DNA of 64,000 bases from Myrica gale (taxonomy: Eukaryota; Streptophyta; Magnoliopsida; Fagales; Myricaceae): positions 11,994,001 to 12,058,000 of the forward strand of contig OZ005616.1 in assembly GCA_963930655.1 (NCBI GenBank), in the 5' to 3' direction. Below the pieces are notes generated by a model that searched no databases, was not told the origin of the DNA, and saw only the letters and a list, made by a program, of their open reading frames with translations. The translations under genes and the position numbers were made by a program. Positions 1 to 12,008 of the stretch are shown here, in pieces; the first letter of the stretch is position 1, and every line of letters starts with the position of its first letter.

Positions 1-717
1 AATTTCTTTTTATATGGTAAACACTGTATTTTAGTATTAATCAAAACGTAATTTCCTTTTATATAGCTATTGAATAGAGCAACATACGGAAAGACTTTAG
101 TTAAGGAATTGACTACAAATTCGTCATATACTTTTTTCTTATTCTTCCGTTGGAGGTTTCTTTTTAATGTAGGTATATGCTTTTAATTCATTGGCCAATC
201 CGACTAATGGGCAGGTGCGGATTTAAGGGCCCCTGCAGAAGGTTGATTTTTTTTTTTTTTTTTTATATAACTTATATGGTTTTTTTGAAGAATTGTTTGC
301 ATACAAATTGTTTGCACACAGAAGTAGAGAACTCAAGGCACTTATTTTGTGGGCTATAAATGCACAATGTTAGAGAGAATTCAATTGATAGTAGCTTTTT
401 ATTTTTTCAGTATTGACATGAGTAGTTTTTCTAATTTGTTTTCTATGAGAAATTGATAGGAGCTTATTGATATTGTAATTTGTTTTATGCGATAATATAT
501 TTTTAATATTTTTAGTCTTTAATTTTTAATATAATATATTTTTAAAATTTTTTACATTAAATAATATTTTTTTTACTGTCATTTTTCTTTAAGAGTTAGC
601 CCTTTCAGAATCATTCCTAATTCTGCCACGGCTAATGGGATTAATTTAATTGAAACGTATCGTGTGCGCGCTTTCAAAATAATGAGTCCAGCTAAGCAAG
701 TTGAATACATCACTTAA
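1..717. other. AT-rich stretch without a recognisable gene
   Basis: The stretch is AT-rich with a T-run near 247-264. Its open frames are short and low-complexity. I see no domain, splice pattern or RNA gene. Confidence 0.6.
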
Positions 718-2920
718 GGGCTTGTTTGGCAACCAATTTAAGTTGTGATTTTTAATTTGGTTTTAGTTTCAAAACATTAAAATAAATTTTATAATAAGGG
801 CATTTTTGGTTAGATTAGTTTAGTCACATTTATTTACTTTTTTATTTTGGGTAACATTACATTTAGAAATAAAAAATATAAAAAATAATTAATTTACAAA
901 AAAATATAAAAAAATCAGAAATTAATTTTTTTAAAATACTAAAAATATTAGAAAATAAATAAATAAAAATTCGTTTTTTATTTTAAATTTTTTTTCTTTC
1001 ACATATCATTACACTTAAAAAATAATATGACAAAAATAATTTACAGAAATTGGGAAATGTTAAAAAAATTACAAAAAAAAAATCTCAAAAAACAAAAGTA
1101 ACTCAATAAAATATAAATATTAGAAAAATATGAAAATAAATAAATAAAAATTCGTTTTTTATTTAAATTTTTTTTCTTTCACATATCATTACATTTAAAA
1201 ATAATAATTTACAGAAATTGGGAAATGTTAAAAAAAAATTACAAAAAAACATAAAATATCTAAGAAGAAAAATTAACTCAATAAAATTTGCGAAAATCTC
1301 AAAAATTATAAATATTAAAAATAAATTACAGAAATTTGACAGAGCACACAATTTAATTTTTTATTTTTTAAAATTTTATACTTCCTTTTCTTCTTTGAAA
1401 AAATATTTTAATAATATAGATAATTCAAATAAAAAATAATTCAATTTTTTTTCATATTTCTTCTTGATTGCAACACCAACAAATATGGGCTAGGTAATTA
1501 CCAGTAGAAATAGTTTTTTTTTGAAGTTTTGGGTCTCATTCTCAAAGTGGACTGTAGAGAGACGTGAGACTGTGAACTTGAAAAAAAAATGTAATCTCGA
1601 AGCGGACCATTGCTTCCAATCATCCGAAGCCACTGCAACCAGTGACAATAAAAAAATGTAAAGAAAAAAATTTTTCAATTAAAAATAAAGTTGGTGAATA
1701 TATATTTTGGAACTTGAAGATTTTAACACATCATCTTTTGCCCCCCACGCTTTATAATTACACGCTGTAGAGGTTTTCTATGAGCAGCCTAATTGGTCTA
1801 GAGAAATATTGTCTGGCTTCCCTAATGCTCGAATTAATACTGATTCATATTCGTAAACTTGTGCTTATGAAAAAAAAATTATTCATAAATATTTAAATTA
1901 GTTTCTGCGATTCATTAGCTAGCTAAATATATCAATTTAATTAGTTGAACGAAATAAGGTTATTTGAGTATACAATTCACTGCTTTTTGCAACTTCAACA
2001 CCATTTTCTTTACATAGTGGGCAAAGATAGCAATCATGGTAATCCGTTTAATTTGGTGATTAAAATAAAAAAATAATTCAAAATATTTCCAAACAACAAA
2101 AGGAAGTATAAAATTTTAAAAATAAAAAATTAAATTTTGTTCTCTTTCAAATTTCTGTAATTTATTTTTAATATTTATAATTTTTTGAGATTTTCGCAAA
2201 TTAATTTTCTCTGTTTTAGTTTATTGAATTTCCAAAATTATGTTTTTCAATTTTATAAATATTTTGATGAATTTTATGTATTTATCTTTTTAAAGTATTT
2301 TTATTGAATTTTTATAATTAATTTTACTTTTACATTTTACCCACATTTTTCCAACATTTTCTAATTTTTTTGGAATATTTTGTAATAATTTGGAAATATT
2401 TTCTGAATATTTTTAAATACTTTTTGATAATTTTAATTTATAGCAATTAATTAGTTTTGCAAGATTCCTTTTTATATATATTTTCCCGATTTTCATGATT
2501 TATAAATTCTGATTCTATTTTTTCAAATATTTATATTTTATTGAGTTATTTTTTTCTTAGATATTTTATGGTTTTTTGAATTTTTTTGGTAACATTTCCA
2601 GATTTCTGTAAATTATTTTTTTAAGTGTAATGATATGTGAATGAAAAAAATTTTAAATTAAAAAACGAATTTTTATTTATTTATTTTCTATTATTTCATA
2701 GTTTTCTAATATTTATAGTATTTAAAAAAAATAATTTCCGATTTTTTTTATATTTTTTGTAAATTAATTATTTTTATATTTTTTTCTAAATGTAATATTA
2801 TTAAATAAAAAATTAAATAAATGTGGCTAAACTAATATAACCAAACATGCCCTTATTATAAAACTTATTTTAATGTTTTAAAACTAAAATCAAAACCTAA
2901 ATTGGTTGCCAAACAAGCCC
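718..2920. mobile_element. Long-arm foldback (long terminal inverted repeat) element, non-autonomous
   Basis: The two ends are inverted copies: the left begins GGGCTTGTTTGGCAACCAAT and the right ends with its near complement. The match continues inward for hundreds of bases. The left arm is about 718-1420 and the right arm about 2060-2920, with a loop of roughly 640 bp. The arms are extremely AT-rich and no transposase is present. The left arm carries an internal duplication (about 950-1240) that the right arm lacks. I could not find a clean target-site duplication: the flanks are TCACTTAA and ATAGCATG. The superfamily is therefore open; hAT, Mutator or Harbinger-derived are all possible. Confidence 0.75.
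950..1240. repeat. Direct duplication (about 180 bp period) inside the left arm
   Basis: The block around AAAAATTCGTTTTTTATTTT, followed by TTTCTTTCACATATCATTAC and then TTTACAGAAATTGGGAAATG, occurs near 960-1060 and again near 1145-1230. The right arm has one matching copy (about 2590-2690), so the duplication arose in the left arm after the inverted repeat formed, or was lost on the right. Confidence 0.65.
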
Positions 2921-3679
2921 ATAGCATGCCACTTACGGATGATGGGTGCAAAAACCGAGGTTTATGTGTTGGTAGAACACTGCGGCAAAGAGTTCATCAC
3001 GTGCAACTTCTTGGAAAGAAGCGAAAGAAAACATTCGCAAATTAAGAGAAAAAGGGTACTCCAATTTAATTGAAAAAGTGGACCAGTTGACATGACAGAC
3101 TCAATCGACTAATAATCACTGTGCCTTCAATATATTTTGCCATGTCCCAACAGCAATTCTTTTTTAAATACAGGCAACTTAACTAGTGCTGTCACAATAT
3201 CAATCAATTTGGGCAGGATGTAATTTGCAATATTGCTGAATATATAGAGTGCAATCAGATGAAATTAGACGGAATGGACGCAATTTAATTTAGGCTCATA
3301 AATAAGTCCATTGACCATTATAATTCACCTCCCCTTAATTTTTTTTACATTGATCCTCCTAAAATTATGATATTATATAGTTTCGCACCCCAAAAATTCA
3401 CATTTCTGCCTTCGACATGGCCTCTATCCTCATGCTAGATCGGAACAAGAAAATAAAATTGGTATCCTAAGGTGTCATAGACATAGTACCTAACATAGTA
3501 CCTCCGAATTAAATGTTATTCCATTGACATCATGAACAATGTGCGAATTTTTGTTTTTTGTTTTTTGCTTTAATTCAGAAGAGGCAGCTGGGGGTTAAGA
3601 ATTTAAGAATATTAATAGAAATTTCCTTAGTATAATTTGATTCTAGGCCTTTTCTTTTTCGGAAAAGGTCAGAAATTAG
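2921..3679. other. Intergenic stretch, nothing recognised
   Basis: Mixed AT-rich sequence without a long frame, splice-bounded exon, RNA gene or repeat structure that I can recognise. Confidence 0.5.
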
Positions 3680-3985
3680 GGTCATGTTCGTTTTCACTCT
3701 TTTCTCAGGATTCTAAGTATATTCACAAATCTACCACCGAACATATTCAGAATTCAAACACAAACACCAATACATTTTACACAATCTCCAACAATTTTTA
3801 ATTTTTTTATTCAACATAAATTTTCCCTCTCTATACTTTTTCACATAACTCTAATACTTTTTATTAAACAATTACATCAAATCATTTCTCTCTCCACTTT
3901 ACACAAACACCAATAAAACACTATTCAACATAAAAATTTACAATTTCTCTAAAATCCTACATTTTTACTCAAAACGAACATAACC
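3680..3985. mobile_element. Small TIR element (MITE), 306 bp, TSD TAG
   Basis: The left end GGTCATGTTCGTTTT and the right end AAAACGAACATAACC are inverted copies with one or two mismatches. Both are flanked by TAG (3677-3679 and 3986-3988). The interior is an AC-rich, non-coding run typical of MITEs. A 3-bp duplication and small size suit a PIF/Harbinger (Tourist-like) origin, although the usual target is TTA/TAA. The same family may recur as a relic near 38780-39030 in the opposite orientation. Confidence 0.7.
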
Positions 3986-3988
3986 TAG

Positions 3989-4889
3989 TATTTCTAGAAG
4001 GTCCTACTAAGAAATTTTTTGGAATTCAGACAGCAGATTATTTCTCCGTTCTAATGATTAGAGACTACAAGCTTCCTGACACATCAGGTAGTGACTCATT
4101 ACCTAATGATATTCTTGTGACGAAAATTGCTCCACTTAATCCAAACACAGAATAAAGTAATCTCTCTAACATATGATTAAAGGAGTTGGCAATTGCTTTG
4201 CTTTTTGCTTAAGGTTGGTTAAAAGTAAAGCAAAGAGGTTAGCTTCCTAAACACATTATTGAGCAAACGGTCGCTATGCAAAAAGGTCAACTATTTTGGT
4301 CACCAAATCTCTCAAGTTTCTCAAATTCTAAAGATTCTTGTTCCCTCGATCTTGCCCGATTATTTATATACTCAGGCCAATATTTTTAACTATGTTTGTT
4401 GGAGTATATGTAAATATACATAGTGGGTCCATTTATTTATTTAATAAAAAAAGAGTTGGGTCCAACATCGCAAGCAAACATACAATGATTTTTTTGTTCA
4501 TTTCACTATACTTGTTTACCCTCTTAAACATACTACTAATTAATCTCAACTCTTCTATAACAAATCCACTCCTGGTGGGCCTGAGGATTTTCCCCATGCC
4601 CATAATAATGGATCGAGAAAAAAAAAGTTAATTACAAAATCTCCCCACAAACTATACCACTAATTCCAAAAATTTCAATAAACTCTAACTCGTCCCCATA
4701 ATTTATGAGAACGGTTGCGAATCCAATTTGAACCCAAATTTATAGTTACCGTTGCACATTTTCGGTCACACGTGAGAAACACGTAAGCCAACCCTTCAAT
4801 CGTATACGAAAATGCCCTCATTCGAAGAAAATAAAAGACAAGCCAGTGCATTTTGACTCTGCACTATGGAGTGACCGTCTCCCCTAACA
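3989..4889. other. Intergenic stretch upstream of a small exon relic
   Basis: No gene was recognised. The segment about 4800-4889 runs into an ATG in a 5'UTR-like context (see next entry). Confidence 0.4.
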
Positions 4890-4964
4890 ATGGCTTCTGC
4901 GACTGCTTCTTGTACTTGTTCCTTTGCATCTCAGTTGCTTCCGAACGCTCCACGAGGAAGATAA
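4890..4964 (+). pseudogene. Possible N-terminal exon relic of a plastid-targeted protein
   Basis: The ATG opens a 24-codon frame reading MASATASCTCSFASQLLPNA, followed by PRGR and a stop. The run of Ala, Ser, Thr and Cys with no acidic residue is what a chloroplast transit peptide start looks like, and the preceding bases resemble a plant 5'UTR. There is no GT donor at the end and the following DNA is unrelated AT-rich sequence. If real, this is a severed first exon. I cannot name the gene, and chance composition is a fair alternative. Confidence 0.3.
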
Positions 4965-5219
4965 ATTACAAACGTTCATTGGTTTTTAAGTTCCAATACA
5001 TGTTATACAAATTGCATGTGTAAGTAGATAATTGCATCCACAAAGAATATTAACATTTAATTTAATTTTTTAATACCATGCGGGCATTCTGTCCTCCATC
5101 CCTCAGTCGACCCTGACGCGAGCCAACCCCTGTTCTATCATGGTAGATATTAGATAATGGTATTATTATCATAATATATATCTTATATATGGTCACTATT
5201 TGATTTACTTAATTTTTAA

Positions 5220-5247
<28 letters not shown>
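5220..5247. repeat. (TA)n microsatellite
   Basis: About 13 uninterrupted TA dinucleotides. Confidence 0.95.
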
Positions 5248-5253
<6 letters not shown>

Positions 5254-5671
5254 CTCTCCACACTTTCTTACCAAACTCCAAAAAAATCAATCTACAATCA
5301 AATATTTTTAAAAATTTTCACCAATTGTTTACAAACCCCATTAAAATTCCCATATACCTAAATATTCACACCACTATCAAAATTTCTACAATTTTGAAAG
5401 ATTAATTTTACAACCAACGTCACCTAATTTAATTGCTCGTCTACTCCGTGGTTGAAAATTTTGTCACACAAAAATTTTATTATCATTACAAAAATTTCTT
5501 TCTCATCACTTTTTTACCAACTCTCATCCACATTTTCACCAACTTCTATAAACTTTTTAACTTTTTCACCAACTTTTTCACTAACTCCCATAAACTATCT
5601 TAACTTTTTCACCAATTCTCATACTCAAAATTTTAACTACCCTAAAATTTTGTCACTCAAACACAACCTAA
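5248..5671. mobile_element. Probable degenerate MITE-like block
   Basis: This is an A/C-rich non-coding run full of CACCAACT and TTTTCACC words, ending CTCAAACACAACCTAA. The ending resembles the end of the Tourist-like MITE at 43363-43548 (CAAACATAACC type). I could not define a matching left end, so this is a family-resemblance call only. Confidence 0.35.
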
Positions 5672-6028
5672 GTATATTAGGTTCTGAGATTATAAGCGTT
5701 CCTCCAAGCATTGCAATATTTGATGGATTGACGAATCTCTATTTGAATAGTGGTCATAGTTGATATCTGATGCACATATTATAAAGTTTTCCACAACTAT
5801 CAAAGATATGAAACTTCAACACGAGCGACTTACAAGCATTGCAGTGGGTCGAGCTGACTGAATACCATACAATGGTTGTGGATGTGGAGAATTCTGTGCC
5901 AAAGGCTTATTGTGTCAAGTATTACGTATTTATCACTATTGAATACGTGTTCGAGTATGCCTTTAGTTTTTTTTGGATGTGAATTCTTAAAAGTTCTCTC
6001 AAAGTAGTTCTTTTTCTTGGGAACATAT
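5672..6028. other. Stretch without a recognised feature
   Basis: Short frames only; nothing recognised. Confidence 0.4.
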
Positions 6029-7364
6029 TCTAACCAGACCGTACAACTCCAGCCACATCTAGACCTACAATTGGGATTGAATCTCCCAAATCCAATGCCA
6101 TATAGGCCACCACCTCATTTAATGAGGCTTGACTCGCGCCAACTCGATTCGGCTCCTCGTGGAGCTGGTCAAGCGCGAGCCATACCCCCATTTTTGGTCT
6201 CTATATTTGTACCGGTTGGACCACTAAATTTTATATGCAACTAGTTCTCCGACCACTGCGGGCACGAACACTCGTTTCTTCGATTTTCTTTCCTAATTTT
6301 TCATTTCAAACCTCACTTCTAAATCCCCAAATCCTAGAGTCGGATCTCAAAATCCCTAGACTCAACGAAACCAAAAAGTGTTAAAAGAAGGCTCTCATTT
6401 GCCTCATTCAGACATTATTCTCTCTCTTTCATTATGTGAGTTTCAAATGTTCTTCGTTTTATTCGTTCGACTTGTTCTTAAGCTTATTATCTTCCTTAAG
6501 TTGCTTAGTTTTATGTATTCAAGTGAAAAGAGAGAGAGAGAGTCTAATGCTTTTTGTTTGTACTCGTATATTCTATGCGATAATGATTGAGCAAGTGTGA
6601 TTGTGTTAAAGAGTGAGTTTAGAAGGGTTTTTATAAGGTGAGTTCAGGGGTGTAACTTTCCTAGCAACAAAATGAAGGCTTACTTTTTATTCAAGTAAAT
6701 TTGTTTGTTTAATTCTTATTAAATGTATTAGACTAATATTTATAATCCAAACTTATATATGTTCATCTATTAATTTGCTTATTAGTTATCTGCATGCAAG
6801 TTTATTTGTATATGTTTTCGGAAGTTCATTGAGAAATGAAGATTGTGCTTTTATGATCAGTAAAGGGAAGGAAGGAAGGAAAAAGAAAAAACATATAAAT
6901 TCACCTTTTATTTGAATCATTAATTTGAAAAATGTACTTTAGAAATCCTGTAGAGCATAAACTCTGGACAACTGTATGACGTGCAAAATGTTAGATGTGT
7001 ACCTAGCCTAACGATCTGTCAAGGGTTTATGTGATCATTTGTTTCTTATTTGTCAAGGGTTTATGTGAAAAATAGTGTTATTGGTAGACACAAATATGTC
7101 ATGCTTATTTATGTTTATATTTATAAACATGATCATCGTATGAACACTATTATAAGAACCAAATAGAGAGTAATAATTTCCCCCCTTAAAGTTATCAACA
7201 CAATTTGATGGTACCTTGCTCTTGTGTCATGATTTTTAAAGGAAATAGAGTATGATTTTTACTGATCTGTAGCTGCTAAATTAAACAGGTTGATAGATGG
7301 TAGAGATGCATTGCGATACCCCCAAATATTAATAGGCGGGGGTCTAGTAACACAGCTAACCTAG

Positions 7365-8350
7365 ATGGTGAGTCATGTTTTTTCTTTGGTTTTTCGTTCA
7401 ACAATTTTGTATAAATTTTTATTTGCCTCATTTGTAACGTTTAAATGGTTGGATCGAGGAAGTTATATGGTTCGAGCAGACAATGCGAAGTTCATAAATG
7501 TTTGGATCTTAGAGTTTAGAGATGTCGAGCATGCTTACGACATGTACAATAGTTTTGCAATTAGTGCTGCATTTAGGATCCACAAAAATTACTCACCCGT
7601 AATAACAAAAAAACATGGTACTATACAAGCAGAATGCTTGATTACAGCAAAGAAGGATTTAGAAGAACAGAAGATCCCTAGTGTCGGTATAGAAGGAACA
7701 AAAAAATACAAGGACCGGGCATCTTGCTTGTTTCACCGTTTAGTGACAACCGAGGAAGAAGTATTGCACTTTTGATTGGTGTGCACAACATAACCACGAA
7801 CTAGCTATGCCATCGAAAGCCTACCTACTCCGCGCATATAGAAGTATCAATGAAATGCAGCGCCTCGAGATAGATGTTGCAAAGAGATTTGGGATTCAGT
7901 CAAAGCTAGCATAAGATTTGATGGTATCTCAGGCAGAGGTTAAAGAACAGTTGAAATTCACTCGATTGGACCTAGAAAACTATTTGAGCAGTAGAAGAAG
8001 TAAAACCATTGAGGTTGGAGTATGTGGTGTTCTTTTTAACTGGTTTGACGATCAACACCAAAAGAGTTCACAGTTCTTCTTTAGGGTTATGTTCGACGAT
8101 GATAATCGCATGACCAACATCTTCTGCTCCAACCACGATATGCGAAATGACTATGCATTCATTGGGGACTTTGTTTCATTTGATATACATACATGAAAAC
8201 TAACGACCACATGCCACGAGGTGTATTTGTGGGCGTGAATCATCATAGGCAGAGTGTAGTATTCGGGGCATGCCTAATGTTTGATGAGATGACCCAGTCA
8301 TTCTAGTGGTTGTTTGAGACATTTGTTGAGTGCATGGAAGGAAAGGTACG
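7365..8350 (+). pseudogene. FAR1/FHY3-related MULE transposase-like pseudogene (FAR1 domain plus start of the MULE domain)
   Basis: The frame at 7365-7775 carries the FAR1 DNA-binding region: EFRDVEHAYDMYNSFAI, then a basic stretch where the zinc-chelating region should be. A frameshift follows. The next frame continues with the family's linker, including an HNHEL motif, PSKAYLLR and, from 7918, FTRLDLENYLSSRRSK. The MULE transposase domain starts with DDDNRMTNIF and GDFVSFD, and after another shift GVFVGVNHHRQSVVFG and WLFETFVECMEGK. There are at least two frameshifts and two in-frame stops, and the gene ends well before the catalytic domain is complete. It is a truncated relic of a transposase or of a domesticated FAR1-RELATED SEQUENCE paralogue. 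Confidence 0.8.
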
Positions 8351-8389
8351 AAATGAAACTGAGATGCAAGAATAGTGGCTAGTGGTTTG

Positions 8390-9137
8390 ACGCTAAAATA
8401 ATGACTACAAGCATATATGAAAACTGAGATGGAAGAATAACCAACTCAGGAAACGACAATGCAATAAACATTAGTGCAAGAAAAGCGTGAATGAAAAATA
8501 ACTTGATCCTAATCACAACACCTTTCACTAAGCAATGATATAAGTTCCAAATCTGAAGAGGGAAAATTACAAGCAAGTAAACACATAAAGAAAGGTTCAG
8601 GGAGAGGATGACACCTGAATTGGAGAAAGGAGACAAATATAAAAAAGAAGAGAATCAGAGGAGCGATTTCCCTGCGTGTGGTTTCTTTTTTGACCAAGGT
8701 GTCTCAGTAACAAAATAAAGTTCAAAAAAACTGTAACCAAAACCAAAAAACAGAGCAATGAGAAAGATTGGAGAGCATAGTAGTGAGATTTATGGGATTT
8801 ATAAGCTAGGGTTTGAAATAGGGGGATTTGGGAAGAACCAAAATGGGTGGGATTTGGGGGATTTCGAAATAGTTTTAAAATATGTTAAAAAAATGCGTGT
8901 TTGCACCGTACCAATTGGAGAAGTGGTCACACACAAATTTTAGTGATCCGATCGATACAATTATGAAGACTAAAAAAGCGGGCCTGGCTCGTGCCTGTCC
9001 GGCTCTGCGAGGAGCAGAGCTGGCGTGTGTCAGGCATAATTAAATAAGGTGGTAGCCTGTAGTGCATTGGATTTGAGAAATTCAATCTAGAATGCAAGTC
9101 TTGCTGTGTCTGTAGCCGTATAATCTGGTTTGAATCC
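8390..9137 (-). repeat. Inverted copy of the element's upstream/terminal region
   Basis: Read on the minus strand, this matches 6029-6700: the terminal block, then a C/T-rich leader with a possible splice acceptor (CAATTCAG). It appears to be the right terminal arm of the FAR1-carrying element. It includes no FAR1 coding sequence. Confidence 0.6.
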
Positions 9138-9194
9138 AAACCCCCTTTTGATAGCACTTGTTTCAAATTTTGAGACTTAAAGTGGGCCACATGC

Positions 9195-9720
9195 TACATT
9201 TAGTTTTTCCTGGCTCTCTGCATCATCTACCTCAAGGGGCTGCACTTCATTGATACTTCTATATGAGTGGAGCAAGTGGGCTTTCGATGACGTAGTAATT
9301 TTGTGGTTATGCTTTGTTCACCAATCAAATTTGCAATACTTCCCACTTGGCTGCCGCTTAACGGTGAAACAAGAAAAACAAACGATCCTTGTATTTTGTT
9401 GTTGCTTCTGTACCGGCACCTGGAGATCTTTTGTTCTTCTAAATCCTTTTTTGCTGCATACAAGCATTCTACTTGTATAGTACCATTTTTCTTCATTTTT
9501 GTGTGAGTCATTATTGTGGATTCTAACCCAACACTAATTGCATAACTATTGTACTAGTCGTAAGTATGCTCGACATCTCTAAACTCTAAGGTCCAAACAT
9601 TTACAATGTTCTCGTTGTTTGCTCGAACCATATCACCTGCTCGATCAAACCATACGAACCATACAAATGAGGCAAATATAAATTTATACAAAATTGTTGA
9701 ACGAGAGACCAAAGAAAAAA
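9195..9720 (-). pseudogene. Second FAR1-type pseudogene fragment, inverted relative to the first
   Basis: The minus strand repeats the N-terminal half of the relic at 7365-7900: WTLEFRDVEHTYD, a stop, then GTIQVECLYAAKKDLEEQK, then a shifted HIEVSMKCSPL. Nucleotide identity to the first copy is clear, but it has its own stop codons and frameshifts. It is cut at about 9195, just before the region corresponding to 7880. The two FAR1 relics face each other across a shared 3' side. Confidence 0.75.
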
Positions 9721-10329
9721 TATGACTCATTGTCTGAGTTGACTGTCTTACTTGACCCTCGCCTATTAATATTTGGGGGAATCTCGCAATGCATCTTTGC
9801 CATCTATCAACATGTTTTATTTAATAGCTACATATCAATAAAAATCATGACCCAAGAGCAAGGTACCATCGAATAATAATGATGATCATGTGTAGAAATA
9901 TAAACATAAATAACCATTATATATTTGTGTTGATAACTTCAATGGAAAAAAAGTATTACTCTCTATAGATCGGTACTTATAATAGTTTTCAGATAATTAT
10001 TATGTTTAGAAATATAAACTGAAATAACCATTATATAATTGTGTTTACCAATAACATAATATATGTTGTTTTTTTTTCTTCCTTCTCCTTATTGATCATA
10101 AAAGTATAGTCTTCATTTCTTAATGAACTTCAAAAAACCTAAAAAAATAACACTTGAATGCAGATAACTGATAAGTAAATTAATCCATGAGTATGTATAA
10201 GTTTGAGAAATAAATATTGGTCTAGTGGTCAACCAACAAAGTCAGAGAGCAAAGATCATTTTGTGGTTTTTCTTACCTATCAATGTTTCTAAATTGCTTG
10301 TAGCCACTATTATAGTCAAACCACTAGGG

Positions 10330-10545
10330 CCAAACCACAAACTCACTAACAAATTAAATCATCTTAGAGTCAGGCCACTAGCTCCAGACCACTAGCTCAT
10401 TCACATATTAAACCATTTTAGAGTCAGACCACTTGCTCCAGACCACAAACTCACTTACAAATTAAACCATTTTAGAGTCAGACCACAAACTCATTCACAA
10501 ATTAAACCATTTTAGAGTTAGACTACTAGCGCTAGACCACATACT
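10330..10545. repeat. Tandem repeat, about 54-bp unit, roughly 4 copies
   Basis: The units share CAGACCAC, CTCACT/CTCATTCACAAATTAAA and CCATTTTAGAGTCAGAC. The first two units are 54 bp and later ones are shorter by an internal deletion. The array is absent from the equivalent part of the first FAR1 copy. Confidence 0.8.
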
Positions 10546-10617
10546 CACTCTGTAAACAATCTCACTCTCCGAGTGTCACAACATAGAATATAAGAATACA
10601 AACAAAAAGGATTAGAC

Positions 10618-10820
10618 TCTCTTTCTCTCTATCTCTCTCTCTCTTTTTACTCCTAGTGTAGCAATATAAAATATAAGAATAGAAACAAGAAGCATCAGAC
10701 TCTCTCTCTCTCTTCACTCGAATACATACAAACTGAGCAACTTAATAGAGAGAATAAAACACGAAGCATCAGACTCTCTCTCTCTCACTATCTCTCTCTC
10801 TCTCTCTCTACGTGAATACA
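10618..10820. repeat. (CT)n-rich tracts
   Basis: Several CTCTCT tracts separated by AGCATCAGA and AGAATA words. The first FAR1 copy has the complementary GAGAGA tract near 6530, so these belong to the leader of the same gene family. Confidence 0.8.
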
Positions 10821-11149
10821 TATGTACTAAGCAACTCAAAAGAGGGAAAAAGTTTTAAAACAAGCTAAAATAATGAAACGAAGGACTTTTGAAACTCACC
10901 TAAGGAAAGAAAGAGAATGACTCCTGAAGTAGAGACAAAACCTTCTTTTAACCCTTTTGGTTTTGTTAAGTCTAGGGATCTGACCTTGGATTTGGAGATT
11001 TAGAAATGAGATTTGAAATGGGGGATTTAGGAATAAAATTGATGAAAATGTCTATTCGTGCCTCCTCCTCCTATCCAAAAATCCAAACCTTTTACCTCCA
11101 CTACATAGACTCCTACCTAAATAGCCTACTGCTCTTACCCTCCCCTTAT

Positions 11150-11740
11150 CCTATTTTTGATGATGCCAAAGGGAGAGAAATTAGAAGAATTATGAGGATG
11201 GGGAGAAAGAAGAAATGGGGAGACGTTAATAAGTATTATGTTGACTTCCCAGCTCTTAAAGAGAACATTTCATTTTTCAACTTGGTTGATCCTTGACTTG
11301 CCTTATATATGCACATCTCTAATATTTATTTATCTTCAATGAATTATTTGGTTATACTCACATCTGTTGATTATCTCATTGGTATCTATAAGGATTTGAG
11401 AAGTGATTATTTTTTGCACTTCATTGAGGAAAATTGAGACTTGCTTTCCAGGTAGTATTCCTAACTTTCTATTGGTATCAATATGAAGTCTTGTGTTCTG
11501 ATTTGAAATTGAAAGTTTAGGAAATTGGGAGGAAGCTTATAGAAGTGTTCTTACTTGTTTTCAAATTTTGGGAAACCTCCATTTACAAAGGAAACTCTTG
11601 TAAATTTTTTGTAAAATCATAAAGTCCTTTTTGTTAAAAATGTTATGAAAAACTCCTGCTTGTTCTTAAGGGGAGCTTTTCTATTTGTTAGCAAATTGTC
11701 ATTTTTAAAATGGTTTTGTCATCATCAAAAATGGGGAGAT
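11150..11740 (+). mobile_element. 3' internal end of a Copia-type (SIRE-like) retroelement with polypurine tract
   Basis: The segment runs directly into an LTR. It ends in an AAAATGGGGAGAT polypurine tract abutting TGTTAG, the arrangement expected at the 3' internal/LTR junction. The phrase TGATGATGCCAAAGGGAGA near 11160 resembles the 3' coding end of plant SIRE/Maximus-type Copia elements (my recollection, not a search). The polyprotein itself is absent, so the element is truncated on its 5' side, next to the FAR1 element boundary. Confidence 0.65.
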
Positions 11741-12008
11741 TGTTAGCCCAAGGTTGTTTTGTAAACAATCCATAATTGATTTTGATGATAACAAAAATTC
11801 TAAGTCTTTTAGATTTTACATTGTCAATCCACAATTTCCAACTTGTATTTCAAAAGGATTGAGGTTTCACTCACTAAAATATTTCTAAGTGGACTTGAAC
11901 ACCATTACACAAGCTGATAAGATCAATTTTTCATAATATAGGTGTTAAAAGAAGTTTGGAATGAATTGGACACTTTAAAGTTGCTGAAAAACTATTCAGC
12001 ATTTATAA

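Larger units (their letters stand above)
6029..9137 (+). mobile_element. Probable Mutator-like element carrying a dead FAR1-type gene
   Basis: The first about 400 bp (from TTCTAACCAGACCGTACAAC) and the last about 750 bp (ending in GGTTTGAA) are inverted copies of one another at moderate identity. They share, for example, CCCAAATCCAATGC and the following block to about 6400, matched at about 8750-9137. Between them lies a FAR1/FHY3-type transposase relic. That family derives from Mutator-like transposases, so a MULE with long terminal inverted repeats is the simplest reading. No 9-bp target duplication is visible at my boundaries, so the ends are approximate. Confidence 0.55.
9721..11050 (-). 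repeat. Inverted copy of the FAR1 relic's upstream region, with local tandem repeats
   Basis: On the minus strand this parallels about 6290-7370. Shared landmarks are the CAAGAGCAAGGTACCAT block (7207 and 9860), the A/T block near 7080-7170, the CT-rich leader and the AAATCCCC block near 6300-6370 (about 10960-11040). With the fragment at 9195-9720 it forms a second partial element. Its outer terminus, equivalent to 6029-6290, is missing beyond 11050. Confidence 0.6.

Noticed and set aside
4338..4631. 97-residue hydrophobic frame as a membrane protein
   Set aside because: AT-rich Leu/Ile/Phe composition expected by chance; no homologous pattern or gene context.
7365..8196. Functional FAR1-RELATED SEQUENCE gene
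   Set aside because: Two frameshifts, in-frame stops and loss of the catalytic half show a pseudogene.
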